Assembly: GCA_937876225.1 (NCBI GenBank)
Contig: CALFIC010000039.1
Coordinates: 1-52,188 of the forward strand
Length of the DNA stretch: 52,188 nt
Direction: 5' to 3'
DNA from: an uncultured Chloroflexota bacterium
Lineage (GTDB): Bacteria; Chloroflexota; Chloroflexia; Chloroflexales; Roseiflexaceae
Shown: in pieces, positions 34,869 through 41,993 of the stretch
How positions within the stretch are numbered: position 1 is the stretch's first letter
Layout: the number at the start of each line of letters is the position of its first letter
Made by a program: the position numbers and the translations under genes
The notes under the pieces: model-generated
The model's input: only the letters and a program-made list of their open reading frames with translations
What the model was told of the DNA's origin: nothing
The model's database searches: none

Positions 34869-35453
34869 TTATTTGTCGATTTGAGCCGTCAACAAAATCG
34901 CTTGGGCGATTTCGCGCATCGATTTACGGGTATTCATCGACAATTGTTGGATTTTGCGGAAGGCGTCTTGTTCTTTGAGCCCTTGGGTATCCATCAGCAC
35001 CCCTTTGGCGCGCTCGACCAATTTGCGCGTCTCCATGGTGTCTTTGAGGTCGCCCAATTCTTTGTTGATGGTGTTGAATTCGGCAAAGCGCGCCAAGGCG
35101 ATTTCGATGGCGGGCAACAATTCCGCCTCGCGGAAAGGCTTAACGATGTAGTTGACCACACCGGCCTCGCGGGCACGATCCACCAATTCGCGATCCGAGT
35201 AGGCGGTCAGCAACAACACCGGAGCGATTTTTTCTTCGGTGAGGACTTTGGCGGCCTGGATGCCATCAAGCTTGGGCATTTTGATGTCCATGATGACCAA
35301 ATCAGGGCGCAACTCACGAGCCAAATGAATGGCACTCAAGCCATCACCGGCGTCGCCTACAACCAAATAACCGAGACCCACTAAGGTCTCGCGTAGATTC
35401 ATCCGTATAATTGATTCATCATCGGCGATCACCAAACGCAATTGATTAACCAT
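34869..35453 (-). CDS. ANTAR-domain response regulator
   Basis: 194 aa. The start at 35453 (MVNQLRLVIADDE) follows GGAGG. Residues 1-120 are a receiver domain: acidic pair DDE, phosphoacceptor Asp56 (VIMDIKM), and lysine in VKPF. Residues 133-190 form an ANTAR coiled-coil domain that binds paired hexaloop RNA hairpins to block termination. No histidine kinase is next to it. The promoter is the -35/-10 pair at 35510-35539, with an inverted repeat upstream. Confidence 0.92.
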   Translation of the reverse strand: MVNQLRLVIADDESIIRMNLRETLVGLGYLVVGDAGDGLSAIHLARELRPDLVIMDIKMPKLDGIQAAKVLTEEKIAPVLLLTAYSDRELVDRAREAGVVNYIVKPFREAELLPAIEIALARFAEFNTINKELGDLKDTMETRKLVERAKGVLMDTQGLKEQDAFRKIQQLSMNTRKSMREIAQAILLTAQIDK

Positions 35454-35509
35454 TAGACTAACTCCTCCCACAAACGGGGATGCACGCCACATATTCCATA
35501 TCACACTTG

Positions 35510-35539
35510 ACTATAGCACGTATTTCAAAACATGGTCAA
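35510..35539 (-). promoter_or_regulatory. Sigma70 promoter for the ANTAR operon
   Basis: On the minus strand TTGACC (35539-35534), 18 bp, then TATAGT (35515-35510). Start of transcription falls near 35503, giving a leader of about 50 nt before the regulator's ATG. Confidence 0.65.
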
Positions 35540-35545
35540 GCACAC

Positions 35546-35578
35546 AATATCCAAAATACGCCAAACAATTTGGATATT
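35546..35578. promoter_or_regulatory. 10-bp inverted repeat upstream of the ANTAR promoter
   Basis: AATATCCAAA (35546-35555) and TTTGGATATT (35569-35578) are a perfect inverted repeat with a 13-bp spacer. It sits 7 bp upstream of the -35 on the minus strand and so has the position of an activator operator. Confidence 0.5.
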
Positions 35579-35604
35579 TCGTGACAAAATTGGAGGTAAT
35601 CATA

Positions 35605-35760
35605 TCTCGCACAGTGCACGCAGAGGACGCAGAGGTAGTCAATTTATCTCGCACAGAGGACGAAGAGGCCGCAGAGATTCTTTTTGATTGCGGTACGTCG
35701 ATAAAAGTCTATCTCTGTGTGATGCCCAATGGCTCACGCAGAGGTACAGAGGCGCGGAGT
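35605..35760 (+). repeat. Degenerate CGCAGAGG-type repeat region
   Basis: CGCAGAGG and close variants (ACGAAGAGG, CCGCAGAGA, CACAGAGG) recur about seven times, organised around three copies of CTCGCACAG/CTCACGCAG. The stretch has no credible gene; a 83-codon frame at 35581-35832 is built from these repeats. Similar CGCAGAGG-rich intergenic repeats occur in several bacterial genomes, but their role is unclear. Confidence 0.6.
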
Positions 35761-35769
35761 CACACTACA

Positions 35770-35804
35770 TTTTCAATTTTCAATTTTCAATTTTCAATTT
35801 TCAA
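35770..35804 (+). repeat. Five tandem copies of TTTTCAA
   Basis: Five perfect 7-bp units at 35770-35804, followed by TTC, 20 bp upstream of the T-box promoter -10. Such AT-rich simple repeats can act as an UP-element-like curve or vary in copy number by slippage. Confidence 0.85.
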
Positions 35805-35824
35805 TTCATACTTCATGCTTCCTC

Positions 35825-35833
35825 TGCTATAAT
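35825..35833 (+). promoter_or_regulatory. Extended -10 promoter of the T-box operon
   Basis: TGCTATAAT (35825-35833) is an extended -10. The -35 region holds only a weak TTCATA (35805-35810) next to the TTTTCAA repeats. Transcription would start near 35840, a few bases before the T-box leader. Confidence 0.65.
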
Positions 35834-35847
35834 GCAAAATAACAACA

Positions 35848-36069
35848 TGCGATGACGGAGACATGTCGCGGTGATGCCCTTCCAGAGAGGTGCCGGGTGG
35901 TGTGAGGCACTTGGGTTCCCCCGTCGATTCCCCTCTTGAGCAGCCGAGGATGACTCGCGCCGGGTGCACCCGTTACTGTGCAATCAAGGTCATCCACCGT
36001 GATGACGAACGAAGGTGGCACCACGAAGGCATTGCCTCTCGTCCTTCTCGAAGGATGGAGGTCTTTTTT
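35848..36069 (+). promoter_or_regulatory. T-box leader, serine-specific
   Basis: The leader has the T-box order. Its 5' part GATGACGGAGACATGT matches the stem I start. The stem I apex has AGAGAGG and GGTGTGAG, and the specifier loop reads GAT-TCC-CCTCTTGAG, giving codon UCC (35929-35931), serine. The T-box sequence AAGGTGGCACCACGA (36012-36026) contains UGGC (36016-36019), which pairs with the GCCA end of tRNA-Ser (discriminator G). A terminator (36035-36069) with TCTTTTTT follows. Uncharged tRNA-Ser should allow readthrough into the Nudix-Nudix-serS operon. Confidence 0.9.
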
Positions 36070-36086
36070 GTGCAAAAAGGAGCCCC

Positions 36087-36584
36087 ATGCAACCACTCCT
36101 CGCCATCGCCTATATCGCCGCCCGCTGGGCCCGTGACGTGGTCTGGGCCATCCAGCGCCCCCATTTACGAGGCGTGCGGGTCGTGGTCGTCGACCCCCAC
36201 GGCGCCGTGTTACTGGTGCGCCACCGCGCCGGCCCGCACGCTTGGGTCATCCCAGGCGGTGGCATCGATGCCGGCGAAGCCGGGCATGTAGCCGCCAGCC
36301 GCGAGATTTTCGAAGAGTCAGGCCTGCATGTCCCCGTCACCGCCCCCGACCTGCACGGCAGTTTTGGCGTGGCCCACCCCCGCCACCCCTGCACCACGGT
36401 GGTCTATGCGGTCACGCTGACGCAGGCGCTGGTGCCGCAACCGTCACCATGGTCACTCGAAATCGCGGCGGCGCGCTTTGTACCCATCGACCAACTCACC
36501 AGCCTCGACGATAGCGTCGAGCCCGGCTGCCTACGCCGCATCCACGAAGTCTGTGCCGCCCAACCGGCGGCCACCAACTGGTAA
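36087..36584 (+). CDS. Nudix hydrolase (first of the serS operon)
   Basis: 165 aa from ATG 36087, which follows AAAAAGGAGCCCC; a longer frame reaching upstream lies inside the T-box leader. The Nudix box is GGGIDAGEAGHVAASREIFEESG (GX5EX7REUXEEXGU) near residues 54-76, so it hydrolyses a nucleoside diphosphate linked to another group. The N-terminus has a short hydrophobic stretch. The substrate is unknown. It is directly downstream of the T-box terminator and so under serine tRNA control. Confidence 0.85.
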   Translation: MQPLLAIAYIAARWARDVVWAIQRPHLRGVRVVVVDPHGAVLLVRHRAGPHAWVIPGGGIDAGEAGHVAASREIFEESGLHVPVTAPDLHGSFGVAHPRHPCTTVVYAVTLTQALVPQPSPWSLEIAAARFVPIDQLTSLDDSVEPGCLRRIHEVCAAQPAATNW

Positions 36585-36595
36585 AGGAACTTGCC

Positions 36596-37102
36596 ATGCC
36601 CTATACGCCGATTGTGGCCACCCTCGGCTATATCATGTCGCCAGACGGCACCAAAGTACTAATGGTGCATCGCAACGCCCGCCCCGATGACATCCACTAC
36701 GGCAAGTACAACGGGCTGGGTGGTAAAATCGAATCGCACGAAGACGTAGCCACCAGCATGTGCCGCGAATTAATGGAAGAAGCCGGCATCACCGTGGTGG
36801 CGATGAGTATGCGCGGCACCCTCAATTGGCCCGGCTTTGGCAAAAACGAAGAAGACTGGCTAGGGTTCGTTTTTCGCATCGACCAATGGAGCGGCGAACC
36901 CTATACCGCCAACGACGAAGGTACCCTCGAATGGGTGGCCGTCAGTGACCTGCAAACCCTCAATTTGTGGGATAGTGACCGCTTGTGGATCGAGATGGTC
37001 TTTGCCAACGACTATACCTTCCACGGCGTGGCCCCCTACAAAAACGGCAAAATGGTGGCGTGGAGTCATAGCAAAATCGCCGTCACCCAGCATAATCAGT
37101 GA
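36596..37102 (+). CDS. Nudix hydrolase (MutT/8-oxo-dGTPase-like)
   Basis: 168 aa. The Nudix box GGKIESHEDVATSMCRELMEEAG is complete and LGGKIE matches the 8-oxo-(d)GTP diphosphatase subgroup, as does the N-terminal VATLGYIMSPDGTKVLMVHRN. It is translationally close to the previous Nudix gene (11 bp) and to serS (23 bp). Removing oxidised nucleotides near a synthetase gene is a plausible housekeeping link but not proven. AAAGGAA precedes the start. Confidence 0.85.
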   Translation: MPYTPIVATLGYIMSPDGTKVLMVHRNARPDDIHYGKYNGLGGKIESHEDVATSMCRELMEEAGITVVAMSMRGTLNWPGFGKNEEDWLGFVFRIDQWSGEPYTANDEGTLEWVAVSDLQTLNLWDSDRLWIEMVFANDYTFHGVAPYKNGKMVAWSHSKIAVTQHNQ

Positions 37103-37125
37103 ATCCATAGTCAAGGAGCAACCCC

Positions 37126-38409
37126 ATGTTAGACATTCGCTTACTGCGCGAACAACCCGATGCCGTCAAAGCTAGCCTGGCCCGGGCAGGCGTCGAACCC
37201 CAATTGGTCGATGTCGTGCTGGGCTTCGACGAGCAACGCCGGGCCTTGTTGTTTGAAGTCGAACAACTCAAAGCCCTGCGCAACACCACCTCCAAAGAAA
37301 TCAGCACCCTCAAAGATGCCGCCATCCGTGACGCCAAAATCGCCGAAATGCGCACCGTGGGCGATCGCATCGCCATCCTCGACAAACAAGTAGCCGAAGT
37401 CGAAGCCAACCAGATGGCCGCTATCCTCGAATTGCGCAACCTGCCCCACGACAGCGTCCCTGTCGGTCCCGACGAAGAGCACAACGTGGTACTCCAGACC
37501 ATTGGCACGCCTCGCCAATTCGACTTTGCCCCCAAACCCCACTGGGAACTGGGCGAATCGTTGGGCATCATCGACTTCGAGCGCGGTGTCAAAATCTCGG
37601 GCTCGCGCTTTTATGTGCTCAAAGGGATGGGCTCGCGCCTACAACGCGCCTTGATCCAATGGCTCCTCGACTTGCACGGCAACCAAGGCTACCAAGAGGT
37701 CTACACGCCGTTCGTGGTCAAAGAGCTTAGCTTGTGGGGAGCCCGCCAATTGCCCAAGTTCCGCGATAATTTGTACCACGACGCCGAAGAAGATTTGTGG
37801 CTCGTCCCGACCGCCGAAGTGCCCGTCACCAACCTGCACCGCGACGAAATCTTCGACGCCAGCCAATTGCCCATCCACTACTGTGCCTATACGCCCTGTT
37901 TCCGACGCGAAAAAATGAGTGCCGGCCGTGACGTGCGTGGCATCAAGCGCGGCCACCAGTTCGACAAAGTCGAAATGTACAAATTCGTCCACCCCGACAC
38001 CAGCTACGCCGAGCTCGAACAATTGCGCCTCGACGCCGAAGAAAGCTGTCGCTTGCTGGGCATCCCCTACCGCACCAAGATCCTCTGCACCGGCGATATG
38101 GGCTTTGCCTCGACCAAAACGTACGACATCGAAGTCTGGGCACCTGGCCAAAACGAATGGCTGGAAGTCAGCTCCTGCTCCAACGTCGAATCGTTCCAGG
38201 CCCGTGCCACCAACATCCGCTTCCGTGCCGAAGCCGGCGCCAAAACCGAATTCGTGCATACCCTCAACGGCTCCGGGCTGGGCATTCCCCGCACCATGAT
38301 TGCCATTATGGAAAACTACCAGAACCCCGACGGCTCGATTACCGTGCCCGATGTGCTCCGCCCCTATCTCGGTGGCATCGACACCATCCAACCCTATACC
38401 CGTAAATAA
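37126..38409 (+). CDS. serS: Seryl-tRNA synthetase
   Basis: 427 aa, class II synthetase that charges tRNA-Ser. The N-terminal tRNA-binding coiled-coil occupies about residues 30-105 (LLFEVEQLKALRN, KQVAEVEANQMA). Class II motif 2 is FRREKMSAGRDVRGIKRGHQFDKVE and motif 3 is GSGLGIPRTMIAIMEN. It is the last gene of the T-box operon, so it is induced when tRNA-Ser is uncharged, which matches the specifier. AAGGAGCAACCCC precedes the ATG. A strong bidirectional terminator follows. Confidence 0.97.
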   Translation: MLDIRLLREQPDAVKASLARAGVEPQLVDVVLGFDEQRRALLFEVEQLKALRNTTSKEISTLKDAAIRDAKIAEMRTVGDRIAILDKQVAEVEANQMAAILELRNLPHDSVPVGPDEEHNVVLQTIGTPRQFDFAPKPHWELGESLGIIDFERGVKISGSRFYVLKGMGSRLQRALIQWLLDLHGNQGYQEVYTPFVVKELSLWGARQLPKFRDNLYHDAEEDLWLVPTAEVPVTNLHRDEIFDASQLPIHYCAYTPCFRREKMSAGRDVRGIKRGHQFDKVEMYKFVHPDTSYAELEQLRLDAEESCRLLGIPYRTKILCTGDMGFASTKTYDIEVWAPGQNEWLEVSSCSNVESFQARATNIRFRAEAGAKTEFVHTLNGSGLGIPRTMIAIMENYQNPDGSITVPDVLRPYLGGIDTIQPYTRK

Positions 38410-38413
38410 CCAC

Positions 38414-38463
38414 AAAAAAACTCCCTGTGCAGAGTAATTTCTGCACAGGGAGTTTTATTTTTT
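38414..38463. terminator. Bidirectional terminator between serS and GNAT
   Basis: Perfect 13-bp stem (38420-38432 with 38441-38453), 8-nt loop, seven A upstream (38414-38420) and TTTTATTTTTT downstream. It ends both serS and the convergent acetyltransferase gene. Confidence 0.9.
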
Positions 38464-39007
38464 ACATGACGTGATAGGCCATCACCACCAAGTCGTGACG
38501 GTTGCCGTGACGATCGTGGGCATGCTTGCTGAAAATCCCTTCGCGGTTGAATCCCAGCCGCTCAAAAATCGCCCGCCCACTCACTTGCACCGCCAACATT
38601 TCGACAATCACTTTGGCGACGCCCAAACCACGGGCAGCCTCAAATACCGCTTTGGCCATCTGTAGGCCCAAGCCACTGCGTCGATAACCTTCGCCCACCA
38701 TCAGCTGAATATCGCCGACGTGTGACGACCAACCAGCCAACCGCCGCACTGCGCTATAGGCCACGATGGTGCCGTCATCAAGGGCGGCCACCACCTGCCG
38801 CCAGTTTTCGGCGGCATAGGCATTGACGAGTCGATTAATAATATCGGGGTTCTGTAGGTCGTCTTCGAGATACAACAAATCGTCTTTGGGTAAGCGCTGG
38901 CCAAACTGCATCAACGCCTCCCGGTCACTATCCGCCAAAAAACGAATCGTAACGTGTTGGCCGTTGCGTAACGTAATGGGCGCCGCTGCCTCTACGTGCG
39001 TGGTCAT
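38462..39007 (-). CDS. GNAT family N-acetyltransferase
   Basis: 181 aa. The start at 39007 has GGAGG upstream; the frame extends to 39133 without a ribosome binding site. The acetyl-CoA-binding motif is GEGYRRSGLGLQMAKAVFEAARG near residues 107-129, and the C-terminal part (SGRAIFERLGFNREGIFSKHAHDRHGNRHDLVVM) matches acetyltransferases of the GNAT type that act on small molecules or proteins. The substrate is unknown. It is convergent with serS. Confidence 0.87.
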   Translation of the reverse strand: MTTHVEAAAPITLRNGQHVTIRFLADSDREALMQFGQRLPKDDLLYLEDDLQNPDIINRLVNAYAAENWRQVVAALDDGTIVAYSAVRRLAGWSSHVGDIQLMVGEGYRRSGLGLQMAKAVFEAARGLGVAKVIVEMLAVQVSGRAIFERLGFNREGIFSKHAHDRHGNRHDLVVMAYHVM

Positions 39008-39136
39008 GTGCGCTTCCCTCCTCATACAAAAGTCCATTACTTCCTTATACGCACCATGTGCATTTCTGGATGAATAAACTTCGTGCAAATTATCACATAT
39101 ATAGTAGTATACCTGATTTTGGGTGTATGTCACGCC

Positions 39137-39182
39137 AAAAAAGCCAGCGGCGTTGGATATGTTGCCATACCCGTCGCCGCTG
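39137..39182 (-). terminator. Intrinsic terminator of the transketolase operon
   Basis: On the minus strand an 8-bp stem (39182-39175 with 39152-39145) with an inner stem is followed by a GGC step and six T (39142-39137). It lies 36 bp after the transketolase stop. Confidence 0.75.
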
Positions 39183-39217
39183 TAATGTTTTTGTAATGAA
39201 AAGAAAAACCTGTGAAC

Positions 39218-41224
39218 TTAGATGCGTGCCTTGACCGCTGCCACCACTGCTTCGGCGGTAATGCCAAAGTGGGTGTAGAGTTCGCCGGCGGGGGCTGATG
39301 CGCCAAAGCCTTGCATGGTGACCAGGCCACCATTGATACCGACGTAGCGTTCCCAGCCAAACGACACGCCGGCCTCGACCGCCACTCGCGCCGTAATATG
39401 GGCGGGGAGGACGCGCGCTTTGTAGTCGGCAGATTGTGCCTCAAACAAAGCGTGACAAGGCATGCTGACCACCCGGGTATCAATGCCTTGAGCTTCGAGT
39501 TGATCGGCGGCCGCCATGGCAATCGCCACTTCGGAGCCCGATGCAATCACGATGGCTGCCGGCGTCCCCCCTTGGGCTTCGCGGAGCACATAGGCGCCCT
39601 TGGCGGCCATCTGGGCGGGAGCGTAGCGCTGGCGATCGTAGAGGGGCAGTTTTTGGCGACTGAGGATGAGTGCGGTGGGGTGGCTGGTTTGCGCCAAGGC
39701 CACTTGCCAAGCCACGGCCGTTTCGGCAGCGTCAGCGGGACGCATCACCCACAAATTGGGGATGGCACGGAGGGCGGCCAAATGCTCGACCGGTTGATGG
39801 GTAGGACCATCTTCGCCCACCCCGATGCTGTCGTGGGTAAAAACGTAGATGACGGGGTGGTGCGACAAGGCCGCCACCCGAATCGAGCCGCGCATGTAAT
39901 CAGAAAAAGTCAAAAAGGTGCCACCGTAGGGGCGTACACCCCCGTGGGCAGCCATCCCATTGAGCATGGCGCCCATAGCGTGCTCACGCACACCAAACCA
40001 CACCACTGAGCCGGTGTAATTGTCGCGCTGGAAGCTACCATTGGCCACTTTGGGGGTTTTGTTGGAGCCGGCGAGGTCAGCCGAACCACCCAACAACCAC
40101 GGAATGCGGCTCCGAAGCAGGTCCAACACTTTGCCCGAAGCGTCGCGGCTGGCCATATCGCCGTTGCCAGACACACTTTCGATCAAGCCATCGTCCCAGC
40201 CTGCCGGCAAGGTACCATCCCATGCCCCCCGCAACGCGGCGGCAAGGTCGGGGTAGGCGGCGGCGTAGACGGTGACGGTTTTTTGCCAGGCTTCGTAGTG
40301 CTTGGCGTTGCGACGCGCCACATCTGCCCACAATTGGCGTACCACTTGCGACACTTCGAAGGTCTGATCGGGATCGAGCCCGAGCGCCTGCTTGGCGAGG
40401 CGCACTTCGTCTTTGCCCAGCGGTTCGCCATGGGCGCGGCTGGTGCCGGCGTAGTTGGGGCTACCAAAACCGATGATGGTGCGTACCGCAATCAAACTGG
40501 GGCGGGTGCTATCGGCGCGGGCGGCGGTAATTGCGGCCTCGATGGCGTCGCAATCGTTGCCGTCGCTGACACGTAGCGTCTGCCAACCATAGGCGGCATA
40601 GCGCGCCAACACGTCTTCGCTAAAGGCCAGTGACGTGGGGCCGTCGAGCGAAATCAGATTGTCGTCGTACAACAAAATCAATTTGCCCAAGCCGAGGTGC
40701 CCAGCCAATGAGGAGGCTTCGGCCGAAATACCTTCCATCAAGTCACCATCGCTCACCAAGGCATAGGTGTAATGGTCGACAGGGGTGGCATCGGCGCGGT
40801 TGTAGGTGGCCGCCAAAAAGGCTTCGGCGACGGCCATACCTACGGCGTTGGCAGCCCCTTGGCCCAAGGGGCCGGTGCTGACTTCGACGCCGGGGGTCAG
40901 GCCCACTTCGGGGTGACCGGGGGTCAACGAACCCCATTGGCGGAAGCGCTTGAGCTCGTCGAGCGAGAGCTCGTAGCCCGCTAAGTGGAGCAAGCCGTAC
41001 AACAACATTGAGCCATGACCGGCCGAGAGCACAAAGCGGTCACGATCGGGCCAATGGGGGTCGCGCGGGTTAAACCGCAAAAAGCGCGACCACAACACGT
41101 GCGCCATCGGCGCGGCACCCATCGGCAAGCCGGGGTGACCGGAGTTTGATTGTTGGATGGCGTCCATCGCGAGGGCGCGGAGCGTGTTAATCGCACGCTG
41201 GTCGACTTCGGTATAGGTTGTCAC
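39218..41224 (-). CDS. tkt: Transketolase
   Basis: 668 aa from GTG 41224, which has GAGGGTG just upstream; an ATG at 41284 falls inside the transaldolase gene. It moves two-carbon ketol units between sugar phosphates with thiamine diphosphate. Motifs: SGHPGLPMGAAPMAHVLW, LSAGHGSMLLYGLLHL, the ThDP-binding GDGDLMEG-like SDGDLMEGISAEASSLAGHLGLGKLILLYDDN, and ESVG-type SIGVGEDGPTHQPVEHLAALR. It follows transaldolase by 16 bp, an operon of the pentose phosphate pathway, ended by a terminator. Confidence 0.96.
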   Translation of the reverse strand: MTTYTEVDQRAINTLRALAMDAIQQSNSGHPGLPMGAAPMAHVLWSRFLRFNPRDPHWPDRDRFVLSAGHGSMLLYGLLHLAGYELSLDELKRFRQWGSLTPGHPEVGLTPGVEVSTGPLGQGAANAVGMAVAEAFLAATYNRADATPVDHYTYALVSDGDLMEGISAEASSLAGHLGLGKLILLYDDNLISLDGPTSLAFSEDVLARYAAYGWQTLRVSDGNDCDAIEAAITAARADSTRPSLIAVRTIIGFGSPNYAGTSRAHGEPLGKDEVRLAKQALGLDPDQTFEVSQVVRQLWADVARRNAKHYEAWQKTVTVYAAAYPDLAAALRGAWDGTLPAGWDDGLIESVSGNGDMASRDASGKVLDLLRSRIPWLLGGSADLAGSNKTPKVANGSFQRDNYTGSVVWFGVREHAMGAMLNGMAAHGGVRPYGGTFLTFSDYMRGSIRVAALSHHPVIYVFTHDSIGVGEDGPTHQPVEHLAALRAIPNLWVMRPADAAETAVAWQVALAQTSHPTALILSRQKLPLYDRQRYAPAQMAAKGAYVLREAQGGTPAAIVIASGSEVAIAMAAADQLEAQGIDTRVVSMPCHALFEAQSADYKARVLPAHITARVAVEAGVSFGWERYVGINGGLVTMQGFGASAPAGELYTHFGITAEAVVAAVKARI

Positions 41225-41240
41225 TATTGCACCCTCGTGT

Positions 41241-41885
41241 TTATTGACGGCTCTTCCAGTCAGCCAAGAACTTTTCGATGCCACTGTCGGTCAAGGGGTG
41301 CTTCATGCTTTGTTCGAGCACCTTGAAGGGACAGGTGGCAATGTCGGCACCGGCCAAAGCCGCATCGATGATGTGACGGGGGTGTCGAATCGAGGCTGCC
41401 AAGATTTTGGTGGTGATGCCGTGTTGACGATAAATCGCCGAAATCTCGCGGATCAGTTGCATGCCGTCCATGCCCATATCGTCGATGCGCCCGATGAATG
41501 GGCTAATGATAAATGCCCCAGCGCGCGCCGCAAACAAGGCTTGGGTGGCATTGAAGCACAAGGTCACATTGGTGCGGATACCGTCTTTGGCGAGGGTCGA
41601 TACCGCTTTGAGGCCTTCGGTGGTAATCGGTACTTTGACGATTACGTTGGGGTGCCAGGTGGCAAATTCGCGTCCTTCGCGAATCATCCCTTCGGCATCG
41701 AGCGAAATGGCTTCGGCGCTAATCGGCCCATCAACCAACTTGGTGATTTCGGTAATCAAGGTCTTGTGGTCGATGCCTTGTTCTTTGGCGACGAGTGATG
41801 GGTTGGTGGTGACACCATTCAAGATGCCCCAGCTAGCCGCATCGCGGATTTCGCGCAGATTTGCCGTATCGAGATAGATTTGCAT
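41241..41885 (-). CDS. tal: Transaldolase, fructose-6-phosphate aldolase type
   Basis: 214 aa, the short MipB/TalC type. ATG 41885 has AGGAGG 9 nt upstream; an upstream GTG at 41891 is less likely. The active-site lysine that forms the Schiff base is in VIVKVPITTEG, with YLDTANLREI and GVTTNPSLVAKE at the N-terminus, CFNATQALFAARAG and SPFIGRIDDMG later. It transfers dihydroxyacetone units in the pentose phosphate pathway. It is the first gene of the tal-tkt operon and its leader carries a hairpin with a T-run. Confidence 0.94.
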   Translation of the reverse strand: MQIYLDTANLREIRDAASWGILNGVTTNPSLVAKEQGIDHKTLITEITKLVDGPISAEAISLDAEGMIREGREFATWHPNVIVKVPITTEGLKAVSTLAKDGIRTNVTLCFNATQALFAARAGAFIISPFIGRIDDMGMDGMQLIREISAIYRQHGITTKILAASIRHPRHIIDAALAGADIATCPFKVLEQSMKHPLTDSGIEKFLADWKSRQ

Positions 41886-41905
41886 TGACACTATCCTCCT
41901 ATATT

Positions 41906-41937
41906 AAAAAAATAACGTCGCCATTGTATGCGACGTT
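41906..41937 (-). terminator. Hairpin with T-run in the tal leader
   Basis: Minus strand: AACGTCGC (41937-41930), 8-nt loop, GCGACGTT (41921-41914), A, then seven T (41912-41906), then AGGAGG and the tal ATG. The TATAAT on the same strand at 41952-41947 would start RNA near 41940, so the hairpin forms at the very 5' end and may be an mRNA stabiliser or attenuator rather than an ordinary terminator. Confidence 0.6.
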
Positions 41938-41946
41938 GCTCCCGCT

Positions 41947-41952
41947 ATTATA
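41947..41952 (-). promoter_or_regulatory. Probable -10 element of the tal-tkt operon
   Basis: A perfect TATAAT on the minus strand (+ strand ATTATA, 41947-41952) lies about 60 bp before the tal ATG. The -35 position has only a poor match (CATTTG or TCATTT). Confidence 0.5.
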
Positions 41953-41954
41953 CC

Positions 41955-41986
41955 GCACGTCAGTATCACAAATGATGCTGACGTGC
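41955..41986 (-). terminator. Hairpin after the sigma factor gene
   Basis: A 14-bp inverted repeat (41955-41968 with 41973-41986, one wobble) with loop CAAA, 8 bp after the sigma factor stop. No T-run. Confidence 0.5.
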
Positions 41987-41993
41987 GCTGAGT

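Noticed and set aside
35581..35832. 83-codon frame in the repeat region
   Set aside because: It is built of CGCAGAGG and TTTTCAA repeats and has no homology or good start.
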